Assembly (NCBI GenBank): GCA_033030425.1
Contig: JAUFSD010000009.1
Span: 310,001 to 374,000, forward strand
Length of the DNA stretch: 64,000 nucleotides
Origin: Verpa conica
Taxonomy: Eukaryota; Ascomycota; Pezizomycetes; Pezizales; Morchellaceae
Reading direction: 5' to 3'
Part shown: one piece after another, positions 1-12,152 of the stretch
Position numbering within the stretch: position 1 is the stretch's first letter
How the letters are laid out: each line of letters starts with the position of its first letter
Notes under the pieces: model-generated
What the model was told of the DNA's origin: nothing
Database searches by the model: none
Seen by the model: only the letters and a program-made list of their open reading frames with translations
Program-made: the position numbers and the translations under genes

Positions 1-386
1 TCGAAGAGGGAATACCCCTTGATCTGCATGCCCTTGAGAGTACGCTGCTGGTTGAATGCGATGTTAAATCCATCGGTTATATGTTGCCACGTTTTTTCAG
101 GATTATCATTCGCGAATTTTATAATCCATGCTTCTTCCTCAGCCGTATATCGAGGCCTAGCGGGAAGCGGCTGACGCACATCGGTCGGCACATTAGATGG
201 CTCAGAGAAGTCCACAAAGCATACATGGCGGTCTCCATCAGTGTAGAAACTGGTGCTTTTAGGGGAGTTGGATGTGGGGCGTTGCGGTTGTACAGGCCGG
301 TACCTTGGGGGTAGTGATGATATACTGCCTGGAGATGAGGCTCCACTGGTTTCGGAGCCGGCGTTTGAAATGGTGGGTGATGCCAT
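1..386 (-). CDS. Myb/SANT-like domain protein, 5' end only (runs off left edge)
   Basis: An open frame on the minus strand starts at ATG 386-384 and stays open to base 1, giving the first 128 residues of a longer protein. Residues 1-75 are rich in Ser, Pro and Thr and look disordered. Residues 78-125 (starting RPRYTAEEEAWIIKFA, then TWQHI) have the acidic-plus-tryptophan spacing of a Myb/SANT or homeodomain-like helix bundle, as seen in many fungal nuclear proteins with a single such domain. I infer DNA or chromatin binding from that pattern only; the basic third helix is weak (RTLKGMQIKGY). The start is the first Met in frame; an A-rich tract lies just upstream at 401-410. The 3' part and any introns are outside the window. 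Confidence 0.7.
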   Translation of the reverse strand, partial: MASPTISNAGSETSGASSPGSISSLPPRYRPVQPQRPTSNSPKSTSFYTDGDRHVCFVDFSEPSNVPTDVRQPLPARPRYTAEEEAWIIKFANDNPEKTWQHITDGFNIAFNQQRTLKGMQIKGYSLF

Positions 387-2660
387 CCGCCTACCGCGAT
401 AAAAAAAAAATTAGATCCGAGTTGAATAAACTCAAGAAATATTTTGACCGATGAGGTTAAAAAAGAGTTGTAGGTTTGTGCAATTGAGAGTAAGACCTTA
501 TCGAGTATTCCGAATGAAATCAGGCGAAGAAAAAAAAAGAAATATTTTGCTACGAAAGCGAGCTGAATATGGAGAACGATTACGGTAGAACTTGGTACAA
601 GTTATAGGGCAGGTATTGTTGGCCTTAAGGCGCTGTGAATGCGACAATATAGACGTGGCGTTAGATGTTTTTTTTGGGAGGTGGATGGGGACTCTGGTCT
701 ATATATCTGGCAAACCGGGTACTGACTAACTGTAGGCGAGGGCCGTGAGGCTTGGCCCTGTTACACGAGGGCTAACCCTTACGAATTCTAAATGGGTGTT
801 TTGGTTCCTAAATATCAGATGATTCGAGTCTTATTTATTCTTATATACTGTTCCCATTGTTTCCAATCTCCGCAACTCTTGGCTCGTTGACGCTTTTTGG
901 TGAATAAGATCATTAACACCGCGCGGATACCATGAGGGACACAGCAGGGATCTAGTAAACACATTCAGGCCTACACAAAATTGGCAGGCCAGAACAGGGT
1001 ACAAGATCCGGTACTGATACCACCAGCTCCAATGTATCTCTCTTTCATGTGATGGGGGACCCTCTCTCGGGGGAGGAGTGAGTTTTAACACTATTTGCAG
1101 GGTAGTTAATCACGTTGCAACGGTGAGAATACTTGGGATAACTGGTACTATGCAGCCTCCTCAATCCGTCTTGGATTAAATATATAAATTACTTGCATGC
1201 GCTTACACCGTAGGTCCGAGCGTAGCTGCACAGCCTCAGCGTGACATCTTTCAAAAGAAACACGGTATTTTGCGTCCCGTGCGCGCGTACATCTGAGATC
1301 TACATACATAAAAAAGGTAACGGGACAAAAGAGGCCTGTAGTCCAGTTTGAATGTTGACGAAGTTATTATGTTATGTCAGAGCATCTACACGGCAGTTTC
1401 CAACGCACATATCTAGACATGGCTAAGTCTTGGGTTGGATCACTATATATACCTAATGGGCCTATTTACTCTATTCTTCGTCACATCATGTCTCAGAATC
1501 TGTACAAGTATGGAACGCTAGCCTTAGTCTCAAAGAAGACCATAGCACTTTTCAAGATCTTGGTTTTCACATTAAAGTTCTTTTATTCCAAAACTTTTAA
1601 GCACTAAACTATTTCCTAGCCAAGTGCCTAAAATAGGCTAAATAGAAAAAAGTAGAGTTTTTCACAACCCAAACAATCAACAAGAGAGGCTACTTGTTGA
1701 GTCTGAGACTGCCATAATTTCTTAATTAAAAGCACTCTTATTCCATTAAGGCGAGATATCATACTAAGTAAACCTCTAGGTACATCTTTGTGTTATGCAG
1801 GTGCTTAATTTCGTGCGCAAGTAGTAAGCTCGATTAGGGAACCGTGACTCTTTCTCAAGGTTGCAGCGTCTAGATAGCTGCTAGATTCCACCATTACCCT
1901 CTGTTATTGCGAATCGGGGGTATAAGATATTGCTTCGAGATGACAAGGGCTTAGAATTCGTCTCGGAACTAATGAATCTAAAACAGTCTTTAACGTTTAG
2001 TATATGTAGTATCATTTCCTTATCATAAATCCTCTATCACCATATATGTAATAATAAATTTCATGTAACCATAATGTATCTACTAGGCGCATAATAAGGT
2101 TACAACCATACTTCTTTTGTACAGATTATGCATTGTTGGAGTATCGGTAGGATCTGCGAGTCCATATATGATGTCATAGCCATGCAGGATATATGAAGTC
2201 GGGCGCCGCACCCATATACCCTAAGCAATATTACCGATTATAACATAAGTATCTACCTGATGCTATATATGTTTGTATATAGAGAGTAAGGCTTTTAAAA
2301 AAAGAAAAAAGAAAAAAGAAAAAAGGAAAATCTCATTAAGCTTAATTCTCGGTTGCAATAATTGTAAAAGTTTGTCCTAACTTTCTTAGATTACTTTTAG
2401 GCCGAATTAACCTCCTGTAGTTCTTTCTATTCTAATTAATCTCGCAGTAATCAGAGTTTAAATAGTCGGAATCTACAGCCTGATTGATTGATTGATTATT
2501 CCTAATACATGGTGACCTAGCGCTAATGTACTCGCACAAAGCAGTAAAACAAAAAAAACAAAGCAAAGCAAAAAGCAAAAAGCAATCAACGCATAACCAA
2601 AAGTAATAACAATCTCCTACAATTCTAGTTCTATTCCTCTATAAGCCTCCCCGCCCCCAC
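387..2660. other. Intergenic, AT-rich, no supported gene
   Basis: Only short open frames below 90 codons occur, and none resembles a known protein. A purine microsatellite of A6G type runs about 2298-2330, a GATT repeat about 2481-2497, and an AAAGC repeat about 2560-2584. A GC-richer patch lies at about 725-780. Confidence 0.6.
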
Positions 2661-3341
2661 TCAATTATCCACATGGCCTTCCGACTCAGTCGTACTAGTA
2701 CCTTCATCATTGTCAAGCGGTCTTTCATCAACATACACCGGCCATTCATCCAACCTCGCCTGTTGTTTCGCAGTTAAGCTGAATCTTTCAGAGTACGCCT
2801 GTAGAATAACGCTCCGCACATTGTGCTTGAATGATCTCCGATGAGAAACGATGTAATGAACAGTCTCAAACATTTTACTGCTATCTATATCGTCAAAGTC
2901 TTTCATATGTAGCATATAGAAAAGCCTGAACGCCGAGTCCTTTGCAAGTTTTTTACTTGTGATCGATTGTCTGGAGCTGCTGTAGCCTTCGACGTTGTCA
3001 TACACAGGCCATTTGACGGACCTAAGATCGCCGGCTACATCTTCGAGCGTACGACCGCCCAAGACATCGATAAGGAGGAAGTCAAGCGTGTCACATAACC
3101 CCTCGTACTTTCTGATATCGGTTCCTAGTAACCTGAACGAGTTCCGGTACCCTCCCTCAATGCAGCGTAGTGCTATTTCAAAATGCTCGATTTCACCGTG
3201 AGTATTATTGGTCTTGTCGCGTCCCAGCTTGGTCTCGAAATTGGACCAGCTTTTGAAATAGGGTATCTTTTCTGGGTCAATGGTGTACTCTTTGGCTCCC
3301 ATTATCACAGTTATTTTGTGGTTGGAATCATTAGTTGCCAT
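2661..3341 (-). CDS. Hypothetical protein, 226 aa, BTB-like start
   Basis: Single-exon frame, start ATG 3341-3339, no introns needed. The N-terminus (KITVIMGAKEYTIDPEKIPY) resembles the first strands of a BTB/POZ fold, where a hydrophobic strand is followed by a short loop and a second strand. The central part (residues about 55-105) has GGYRNSFRLLGTDIRKYEGL and an LLIDVLGG motif. I recall this layout loosely from a lineage-expanded family of uncharacterised Pezizomycetes proteins, but cannot confirm it. The C-terminus is acidic. No signal peptide or membrane segment is seen. Directly upstream is a G-rich run and a GA repeat (3421-3438). Function unknown; BTB-type protein interaction is only a possibility. 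Confidence 0.65.
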   Translation of the reverse strand: MATNDSNHKITVIMGAKEYTIDPEKIPYFKSWSNFETKLGRDKTNNTHGEIEHFEIALRCIEGGYRNSFRLLGTDIRKYEGLCDTLDFLLIDVLGGRTLEDVAGDLRSVKWPVYDNVEGYSSSRQSITSKKLAKDSAFRLFYMLHMKDFDDIDSSKMFETVHYIVSHRRSFKHNVRSVILQAYSERFSLTAKQQARLDEWPVYVDERPLDNDEGTSTTESEGHVDN

Positions 3342-6128
3342 TTCAATTCGAGGGGGAGGGGGGGGGAGGAAGTAGTCGGTCAGATCAGGGCTACTTTTAA
3401 CAATCAGCCATCATGAGAGCAAGAGAGAGAGAGAGAGGAAGATAATTATGGGTCGAGAGACTTACGTAGAATTGTCTGTTTGTTCTTTTCAGACTTTTGG
3501 GCCTATAGTACTGCTTTACTATTATGGTTGAGGCACTATCCGGTATTTAATGAGTTTCATTGATCACGTTAGGGTTAGGTGTATGGGATTTGAGTAAGGC
3601 AACCAGCCGTTAAGTGGGGTTCATGGTAGGACCCATGCATACTTGTGCAGAATTATTTAGCACTTCAGTGGATCCCCTAAATGACGTGTCTGAGCGAAGG
3701 TTCTAGCTTTTGGGCTAGATACGTCGCTAGGAGGATAAAAGTTGTGCGTAGTGGTCAATGCGAATTCCTTGAAGTGATGCATGAAGACGATAAAAAATTG
3801 CAAGTATCTCCTCTGGCCAATCTCATATATTCCGACTGGGACTTTGGCCAAGTACTGGTATACTCTCTGAAATCGTTTATTTGTAAATAAGTAACCAACT
3901 AGGGTATTCAACTGCAGAGTTTACAAAACCGTGTTGAAGTGTATAGTTTGGTATTATTAACTTCTATGTTTATATCATCTACTATTCATGTGGGGTAATA
4001 TACAGATCTATTCCAAGTATTGAGTACTGTGGTTACGTATGTGGCTAATTGTGGCGGTGGGGATGGAAGGAGGCGGGTTTACGTATACGGAACCGGCGAT
4101 ATCTTGTCACCCTCTAGCTACAAAATGTATCCGAGACGATCATTTCTGTGTATATGTTAAGTATTTCACGCAGCGTACGCCATATTGATGAGAGAGGAGC
4201 CTTTTTGGCTCTAAGATTACATTCATCTTAAGGAACGCTTTTGGGCATCCAACATCCAAGCTGTGCCTTATGAAGTAGGGGTACACCGCTTCACAGCCTC
4301 TCACTCATAATATATTCACGGGCTAAATTAGACCTAGTGAAGATCTTGATTACAGTTGGTCTATAGGTGGTACATTCGGACATAATTCTGGCGGTAGCGA
4401 TTCCAGAGATGCACAGTAATATAGTCAGCTTCCTATGGTGGGCCATTACGGCTAGAACGGAATGTCTGATTTATAGTCACACCCCACATTTCGGGGCCAG
4501 CCGGACCCTTACTATCGGCTTCTTGGTAAACCCCTCACCACCGGAACAAAATTATGCCCCACGATAACCTTTTGTCCCGCACGAAACCTTGCTAGAGCTT
4601 AGTATTAGAGATAGTGGAGTCCAACTGTACAAATAGATATTGAGACTCTTCTTCTAAAAGTCTTAAATTTAACCCCGTGGAGAAGTTCTAAGGATAGGTT
4701 ATTTTTCTGTCCCCCCCCACAAATTCTCGGTGTATTTGCGAGGTGGATACTTAGATTAGTATACTTGATTATTCACGCACGATATCTACGGGTGATCCAA
4801 AAGCGAAAGAGAGATGGAGGACTAACGCTAAGAATTGGTGCTACGGAAAGGATTGACTTCATTTGACCATTGGTAGCATAATCTTCTCTATCAGCCTACC
4901 ACTAATCGCTCTTTCGTCCCTCCGTTACTGGTTTTCTATGCGGCCTCCATTTCTCCAGGGCGACAGTGAACCTAAATCCTTCCGAGTGATCTTATATGAT
5001 CATTACCAGGTACGTAGGCACAATACAAACTAGGTCTGGATTCTTCTAAAGCATCCCGGGCAATATATATAAACTTATGAAGCTTTCCCGATAGTTATAG
5101 ACCCTTGCCAGTATATATATATCCTTGTAATTGCTTTTCAGGGAAGGTGAGCGTAATCAATTAATCCAAGAGGCTTTTTTTTGAGTATACCCTGCCACCT
5201 CATTCCCCAGGCCCTGTGTGGCAAGAATTACATGCATTAGAAATACCTTAACTCTAGGTCTCCATGTATTTGTGAGTAATTCGTTCGCGCATGCGTTGTA
5301 AACTTGAAACCCTAACCCTGAATAGCCTACCAAACATGCATAAATATGACGAGAGCTCGGAACCCCAATGTAGTTGTAAAATTTATTTATTTACACAATC
5401 AATATCTTATGTGAAACTCCGAAATTATTGGTCAAAAATATTTTGACTCGCTGTAGTGAATACCGAAAGAAAATAGATTTAGCCGAATCGGGATGTGTTT
5501 ATCTGAGGAGCTGAGATCGACGTTGGTCGTCCTGAAATGTCAAACAATATGCACGAGGAAAGTGTTACCTTGGCAAGGGGATATAGTGGTTCAGCGGCCA
5601 GACTTCCCGACAGACGTCAAAAGTTGAAGCTCCCGACCAGAACAAGCTTATTTTCTCCCCACCAACCCCGAAACTGTGGGGTGACCCAGAAGTCTGCTTT
5701 CGTACTCGTAAACGTAAGCTTCTCGTCTACGATAGCTTAATCAAATATCCTGCAGCTTCTATTCGTATTTGCCTATTTTGAGTGCGTCTTATTGTTCGGG
5801 ATTGTTTTCCATATGAATTAACGGAATTCCTGGATTTTAGAGTTTTGACCCTTAGGAGTTCTCTCCGGTGCTAACGTACCCGGACGTATACTTCCTGAAA
5901 ATCACCAACCCCTTCGGATCTATCCGAAGCACTGGGAATACTCTTGTAGCTTGACACTTCAGCAAATTAAGGTACACGGACGTGGGGGAGTCCGCAAAAA
6001 CGCTCGACCGAGACCCGAGCTCCTCATAAGTATATAAAACCCGTCGTAGAGCAGTGGAATCTTTTTTTTTTTTTTTCACCAGCTTCACTACAGTAGATCT
6101 CACCTATAGCATCCTGCATCTTCTAGCC
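3342..6128. other. Intergenic, no supported gene
   Basis: AT-rich with short frames only. A GA dinucleotide tract occurs at about 3421-3438. Two short telomere-like motifs (TTAGGG type) sit near 3568-3579 and, as CCCTAA type, near 5308-5319. A tRNA-like stretch near 5580-5640 did not fold convincingly. Confidence 0.55.
6031..6038 (+). promoter_or_regulatory. TATA box of the AA9 gene
   Basis: TATATAAA lies 91-98 bp upstream of the AA9 start at 6129, with a poly-T tract (about 6061-6076) between them, a usual fungal core-promoter layout. Confidence 0.55.
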
Positions 6129-7248
6129 ATGGCGAGATTTTCTTCAGTTCTTTTCGCAGCTGTAACGCTCTTAGCAAGTGTTGTATCCGGTCACGGTCAT
6201 GTCAAGGTTCATGAGATGAACGGCGTACAGTACATTGGGTACTTGCCTATCAATGATCCCGACTTTACAGCTGATGCCCCAAGCATTGGTACGGCCCAGA
6301 TACGAAATCAGTTACCTTAAAAAACATATACAGGGGAATAGGGCTGACTTATCGAGGAAAATCTAGTCAGGAAGGTTCCCGGAGATGGCCCAATTAAGAC
6401 TCCCCTCTCGAACAACATCACCTGTAACGAGGGCGCCGTACCTATCGTTGGAAGGACTGGAACAGTTGCTGCTGGATCACCCATCAAGTTCACTTGGAAT
6501 GGATGTGAGTCTTCATAAATATTAATTCTACTAAGTAATGTAACGTGAAACTAACACCAATGGAAACAATAGGGCCGCATTCAGGTATTTTTATAGTCAG
6601 AAGTCTTTAGTACTATTAAACGATAGCTAAACTCTCTCTAGGTCCTATCTTCACCTACATGGCAAAATGTAGCCCGGACTGCAGCACTTTTACAGGAACT
6701 TCAGGCAACGTTTGGTTCAAAATCGACCATCAGGGCTACGACAACGTGACTGGTACATGGGCAACACAAAAGCTATTTGACGACGGATTCAACTGGTCAT
6801 CCACTGTCCCCGCTTGCTTGGCACCTGGAGATTATCTCGTCCGTCATGAGATTATTGCTCTCTCTGAGGCATATAAGTCAGGTGGCTGCCAGTTTTATGT
6901 AAGTACCCCCATACCTGGTTCTTGAACTTCAAGAGCAAGTAGTGTTAACCCTTTATAGCCCAGCTGCGCTCAGGTTACTGTGACTGGTACTGGTACTGTT
7001 AACCCAACTGGATATGCGCTTCCAGGTATGCCTGATTCTATATAATATGTGACCCTATATATACCTATTAACACCATTCTAGGATTTTATAAACCGACCG
7101 ATCCTGGTATTATGTTCAATACAAACGCATTATATACCTACTACCCGCTGCCGTAAGTCCTATGCTACCTCTTTCAATACTTTCATAGTCACTAACATAA
7201 TCTTGTCTGGTAAATAGGGGCCCTCCACTATTCACATGCCCAACTTAA
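6129..7248 (+). CDS. AA9 family (lytic polysaccharide monooxygenase-like) secreted protein, 7 exons
   Basis: Exons by eye: 6129-6288, 6367-6504, 6573-6584, 6642-6898, 6959-7025, 7083-7152, 7218-7248; total 735 nt, 244 aa, every junction in frame. A signal peptide (residues 1-21, ending VVSG) precedes His22, which would be the mature N-terminal copper ligand of AA9 enzymes. The second brace His is His102 in PHSGP, carried on a 12-nt microexon. The typical FTYMAKC, YLVRHEIIAL and final PLPGP motifs are present, as are Gln187 and the axial Tyr189 (CQFYPSC). Odd point: the His expected 9 residues before that Gln is Ser178. AA9 enzymes cleave cellulose and related glucans oxidatively outside the cell. 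No cellulose-binding module follows. An apparent stop at 6318 lies inside intron 1. Activity may be changed or lost; family assignment is firm. Confidence 0.9.
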
Positions 7249-8647
7249 TAGTTCCTTGCATGCATATGTAGCTAGTTAGACCTTGATGTGATCCGAATAA
7301 AACTTATACCTTAGAATTATTGTCCAGCTGATTAATGTATTTTCGTGAAGAAACCAGTAGCTATTAGTATCCAAATACAACCCCAAAAATCCGAATATCC
7401 CAAGCTGCATACACAACCGGTTGAAAAAAAAAACTTCGGTTAGAGGTTTTCGGGTGGGGCCATTGAACCGAGTGAGAGACTATGAGACTTCACTTACACC
7501 AGTACATTCCACAAACCCGTAGCCGCCATCTTCCTAGCAACTACAATATCCATTTCCGAGCTATATTGACAGCGACTGGCTCTGTTCTCTATACAAAAGA
7601 AGAGTCTCATTTCTTCGTATCATGAATGATGTACAACTGTCATGCAGTAGATGCTTGATGAGGCTCGGAACCAGTAATCCACCGAACCGACTACAAAGCA
7701 GATTCCTCCTTATCGTATGAATTCCCTCCTAGCTCTCTTGACTTACCACATCCCACTAACTACATATCTTAGAATTACATATAACTCTACCAAATCCCAG
7801 GAAACCCATACAATCGCCTCACCGTTCCAAACAACTGAGGGGTTACCGGCACAACCTCACCCATGACGAAAAAAACCCTCCTCGTATCATATCACAGCCC
7901 GTGTATGCGTCGTTCCAAGGTCTTTACGCTGGTGGCCTTAAGCAGCGTGGGACAGGGAGTCTGTATGTATAACAGCGATATGTCAAATTGCTACCAGTAA
8001 GTTCCCTTATAACTACCGTTCTAGGGCTGGGGATTTTATGACTTACTCGATCTTATAGTCTATACGTCTTATACCCATATATGAAAGGGTTGTGCAATCA
8101 TATCATACCGCTGTATACCTTAAAAGCATCAGACAGAAAAATCTACCAAGGGGTTTTCTATGGAAACCTTGACACAGGTGACCGAGGGGTTGGAGAATTA
8201 TGAAGGAGTAAAGTTACCCTAATAGGGTAATATGGGTAAATATACCAGTCGGAGGAGGTTGGGTTAGGGGTGTTCTATTGAGTCAACCTACCTGGGAATA
8301 TAGACGTTTTGAAAGTCGCCTCACATACCAATAAACAAGTCTACATCTTTAGAAATGGCTTTTTTTTTTACCTTTTGTATAGGTAGTTTGATTTCATTAC
8401 AGCTCGCTTCCCCTATGAAAAGACAAAAAAACGCCCGCCAGTACAGTCCATACACGTAAATATTCAAACAAACAGAAGAAGAAAAAAACACCCCCATGAA
8501 GAACTAGAAGCAGGAAAAAAAACTTGATGGTCATGAAGTTGCCGGATTGCATAATAAGTGAAGTTTCACAAGTAAAAAGAAAAAAAGAACTTTTTTATCT
8601 ATCCACTAGTTTCCACATCCTCCCTAAGCTACCAGAGAGCCGGTCCT
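7249..8647. other. Intergenic between AA9 and beta-propeller genes
   Basis: The two genes are convergent. Poly-A/T runs and short frames only; nothing coding recognised. Confidence 0.55.
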
Positions 8648-10038
8648 TTAGGAAAATATCTTATCATAAACCTCTGCAAAGTGCATGACGACATCGTCTA
8701 GAAGCTCGTGGTTAAAATGATCGACGTGGGTGTTGTGAGGAGTAGCTGAGGTCGTGGTTTGAGTACCAGAACCAACGATACCCTCCTCGTCCTCGTCGGT
8801 CGTAGCACTACCTTCCTGGCCCTTGGGTTTTGCACCACCTACAAAGAAATGTTAATAAGAACATCGAGTGTAACAAATTAGATCAAGGGGGACTTACCAG
8901 CACTGGGGTTCTTTCCGTTCAAGTTCGCCCACGCACGGCCAGCAACATTATTGTTGTAAACATCAACACACGACCTGACTCCATCATCACAACGCCCAAC
9001 GATGTAGAGTGTCTTCCCCTCATCACCACCAAGCTCCAAGCTAACCGGGAAAGAAACAGAGCTCAAGGTGATGAGCTCAGCCTTTGCAGAGCTGTCCTCG
9101 ACCTTCCACTTCAGGATTGACTTCCCGCGGTTCAGAGTGATGAACAAGTTTCCGTCGACATCACTGCGCATACCCATCGCCTCCATTCCTTTGGCCTTTC
9201 CGTCAACACCGATTTCCGAAAGAGAAGGATACAAGTCGAGCACTAATTTCGGTGACTTTGGACCATATGTGGTGGAGTCAATCTCGAAGCGGAAGATCTT
9301 TGATGCAACGACATTGTTGTCTTTTGTCTCGCCGGAAGCAATGTATAGCCATTTATCGTTACTGCTGACTTCAATCCCGTCGATACGGTGGATACCCGCG
9401 GTTTTGAGAACATCAGAGTCAACCTTCTTCAACACCCTACTCTGGGCATTGAACCACCACAGATCTCCACTGGTTCCCGCAGTGGTAGTGGAAGGGCTAA
9501 GTCCACCAGAAAGATACAAATGTATCTCATCGCTGTGGATAGCCATACCACTCGGCTCGATCATTTCTTTTTGAACAAACAACGGGGTGCTAGCGCGCTT
9601 GACTAGTTTTCCAGGGCCGACTTCAGGCTCGGCGTTTCGGCGGCCACGACACTTTGGTTGGCGGGTATCAAGGGTGTTGGCTGTGCTTTTGCCATGGCCG
9701 TAGTTCTGCCAGACCGAGTGCCCTGCAGCATCGGCGATGAGTTGTCCGTGGGTTTTTGTGAAGCGTGAGTCCTTGAAGGAGACGCTGCCGTCGATAGGTC
9801 CGATTATCAATGGCTTTGTGGGGTCAATGTCGCCGTTGCGGAGTGACATGAACCGGGTTTGGTTCACGGCGAATAACTCCCCGGCGGCATTCACAGAGGC
9901 TCCGTTAATTGCGTTTCCCATTTTGAAGGCGAATGTGAAGCGGTCATTTCCTTCAAGGGTTGGTGCGGTGCTCTTGGTGATGGTGACAGCGTTGACGCTT
10001 GCTGCTGCGAGTAAACTGAAGGCTAATATGGTATTCAT
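8648..10038 (-). CDS. Secreted six-bladed beta-propeller protein, SMP-30/gluconolactonase-like
   Basis: Two exons: 8898-10038 and 8648-8838, with a GTAAGT..TAG intron; 443 aa. A signal peptide (MNTILAFSLLAAASVNA) starts the protein. The body has repeated blade-like strands: SGMAIHSDEIHLYLSGG, then RIDGIEVSSNDKWLYIASG, then GMEAMGMRSDVDGNLFITLN. The DGNLFIT type of strand is usual in SMP-30/gluconolactonase/LRE-like and NHL propellers. An unusual basic, kexin-like stretch (RGRRNAEPEV and KLVKRAS, near residues 131-150) interrupts two blades and may be a processing loop. The second exon adds a polar, Thr-rich tail. Lactone hydrolysis or sugar-acid metabolism is possible from the fold, but I could not place the metal ligands, so the substrate is unknown. 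Convergent with the AA9 gene. Confidence 0.7.
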
Positions 10039-12152
10039 TGTGGGGTAGATTTGAACCAGTAATGCTATAAGCCTGAGGAATATGAATAGGGAAAGAGAAA
10101 AAAATTGGAGGAATTCAGGAGAGGTCGTGGTAGTTAAATGGCCTGTGTACAGGAGAGAAAGGCAAGACCTAATATAACAGGCTGTAAGTGTGGGCGTCAG
10201 TCAGCAAGGCAAAAACATAAGATATATAAGCGCAGGTGCACAGACTCAGGAAGTGCACTTACTGGTAGTAAACCTATAGATACACGTTGGCGATGGAGGA
10301 GCTGAACGAGGGGGGGAACAGCAGAATAAGAAGTAACTGTTTGGGGGGCTGAGGGGCCAACTACTTCAGCCCTACCCAGAATAGTCAAGTCAGCTTCACA
10401 CCGGCAGGCTTCTTTCATTGGAATAGGGATTCTTGGGTGTGGCTGTGTATTAAAAAACACACACAGAAATTGGGATCTCAAACAGCCAAGCGCCCTATGC
10501 ATCTTAATCTTGCACTTTAAGGTTACAGGGGTCAAGCACCTTCCTGAAGGTCTATTCTGACTTCAACTGTCTTTATGAACAGAATCTCCCACTGTTTCCC
10601 ACTGTTCTCAGTATTTGGATTTACTAAAGGTGAATGAACCGCTCTCTCTTCACATTCCTGAGAGGTCTTTTCGAGGGGTTGTATCTATTTGGTAGAAGCG
10701 CTCACCGATTGCCTCGCGCTGCGCAGCTGCATAGTAAGCTCATAACCGACAACAGACCCCGTTGTCAGCAGTATGCAGGCTGTATCAAGGGCAGCTATCT
10801 ATTTACTAGAACAACTCAGATTACTACTCGTGATCCACAAGCAAAGGGCTGACTGTGTATAAAGTTTAATTCATTCCACATCCCACTTTACAAAGCGACC
10901 GAAGAACCACCAACCCAGAGCTGAGTATCTCCCACGGTATCTAGGCACGCACACATTTCCAGAAACCCGGAGCGTGGTGTCAAAAAGCCGTGGGGGGGGG
11001 GTGATATATGATCTCGGCTGCTGGAACATGCATATGAGCTTGGCGGACCAGAAATAGAGTTGAAACGGCGTTTCCCAGCCACAACCTTGCTGAGCCGCAC
11101 ATGGCGTCAAATTACCCTTCAGTAATAACCGCTACTCTGCATGTGGGTTAACCACGGGAACTTTCGATGTGCTGTCGGCCGTCCTGACTCCCTCGAATTA
11201 CTATATCCGCTGTATGGCTTCCGAGGTGGTGTCCATTTCAAATAGTTCTCATTATATAGCTGTTGAGACCTATAGCCAAGCCATATGTGGTGCACAGAAT
11301 CGAGCGATCCATAGAGCTTTGGCCCGACTTCGATTAGCGAGTAGGGAATTCCCGTCTAAGTAACTAACGAAATATCATTCGCTCAATAGTAGCCTCCAAG
11401 TGCCACGTCCAGTATTCTAAGGTGTTGGTTGTTTTAGCGCACGGGCGAGACTAGATACCCCTATTAGTGTGGATGAATGGGCTGCGATTCAATAAGTGAT
11501 AACATTACGATTGTGGCTGGTGATAGGTGACAGGTTTACACTTTTACTAAGACGTATCTTAGAAAGGCATATGTAAATAGATAATATCTCACATAACGAA
11601 TCGAAGGTACCAGGTTTTTTTTTACATCACATGAACGGTTATGGCTTCGGGATTGTCAGACGGTTTTTCGCAGATAGGGCTGATATCATGGCCTGATCCC
11701 AAGTACCTGGCAACGAATCTGCAATACACATTATTTCCTAATCGGTACAACGGTTAAAAACTGGTTACTGTGTTTGGAAAATGCGTAATACAGAACCTGA
11801 TCGATTATACTACAGAGTTGATATTAGTGAGACAAAACCTTCAATGAGGGTAAGTATGTATGATCGGTGTTGACCCACGAATAAAGAGTAGCAATTGAGT
11901 CCAAATAGCCCAAATAGGTTATATGCCCCACCAAAGAAGTTCCAAAACGGTGGGATCATAAAAAACCAACCTAGTTTTATGAAATTCCCCCAGAGGCATG
12001 TCTTTCATATTTCTCAAGCATAGAGCTAGACCAACACATGTAAAGTTCACTTGGCACTTTTTCTAGGAACTAGAAACCCCACAAGACAATTATGACCCTA
12101 CGATAAGAAATTCTAGCCTAAATTACAATACCTACACAGGCATCAAAAGCAG
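10039..12152. other. Intergenic, no supported gene
   Basis: Frames up to 112 codons exist (for example 10197-10535, minus) but show no family features, no intron signals and no start context. A run of nine G near 10992 is the only marked low-complexity tract. Confidence 0.5.

Noticed and set aside
5560..5640. tRNA-like stretch
   Set aside because: Some resemblance to a D-arm but no T-arm or acceptor pairing.
6318..6320. Stop codon suggesting the AA9 gene is a pseudogene
   Set aside because: It lies in an intron (6289-6366) with GTACGG donor, CTGAC branch point and CTAG acceptor; splicing restores a full 244-aa frame.
8830..9606. Plus-strand frames up to 168 codons over the beta-propeller gene
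   Set aside because: Antisense shadows of a well-supported minus-strand gene.
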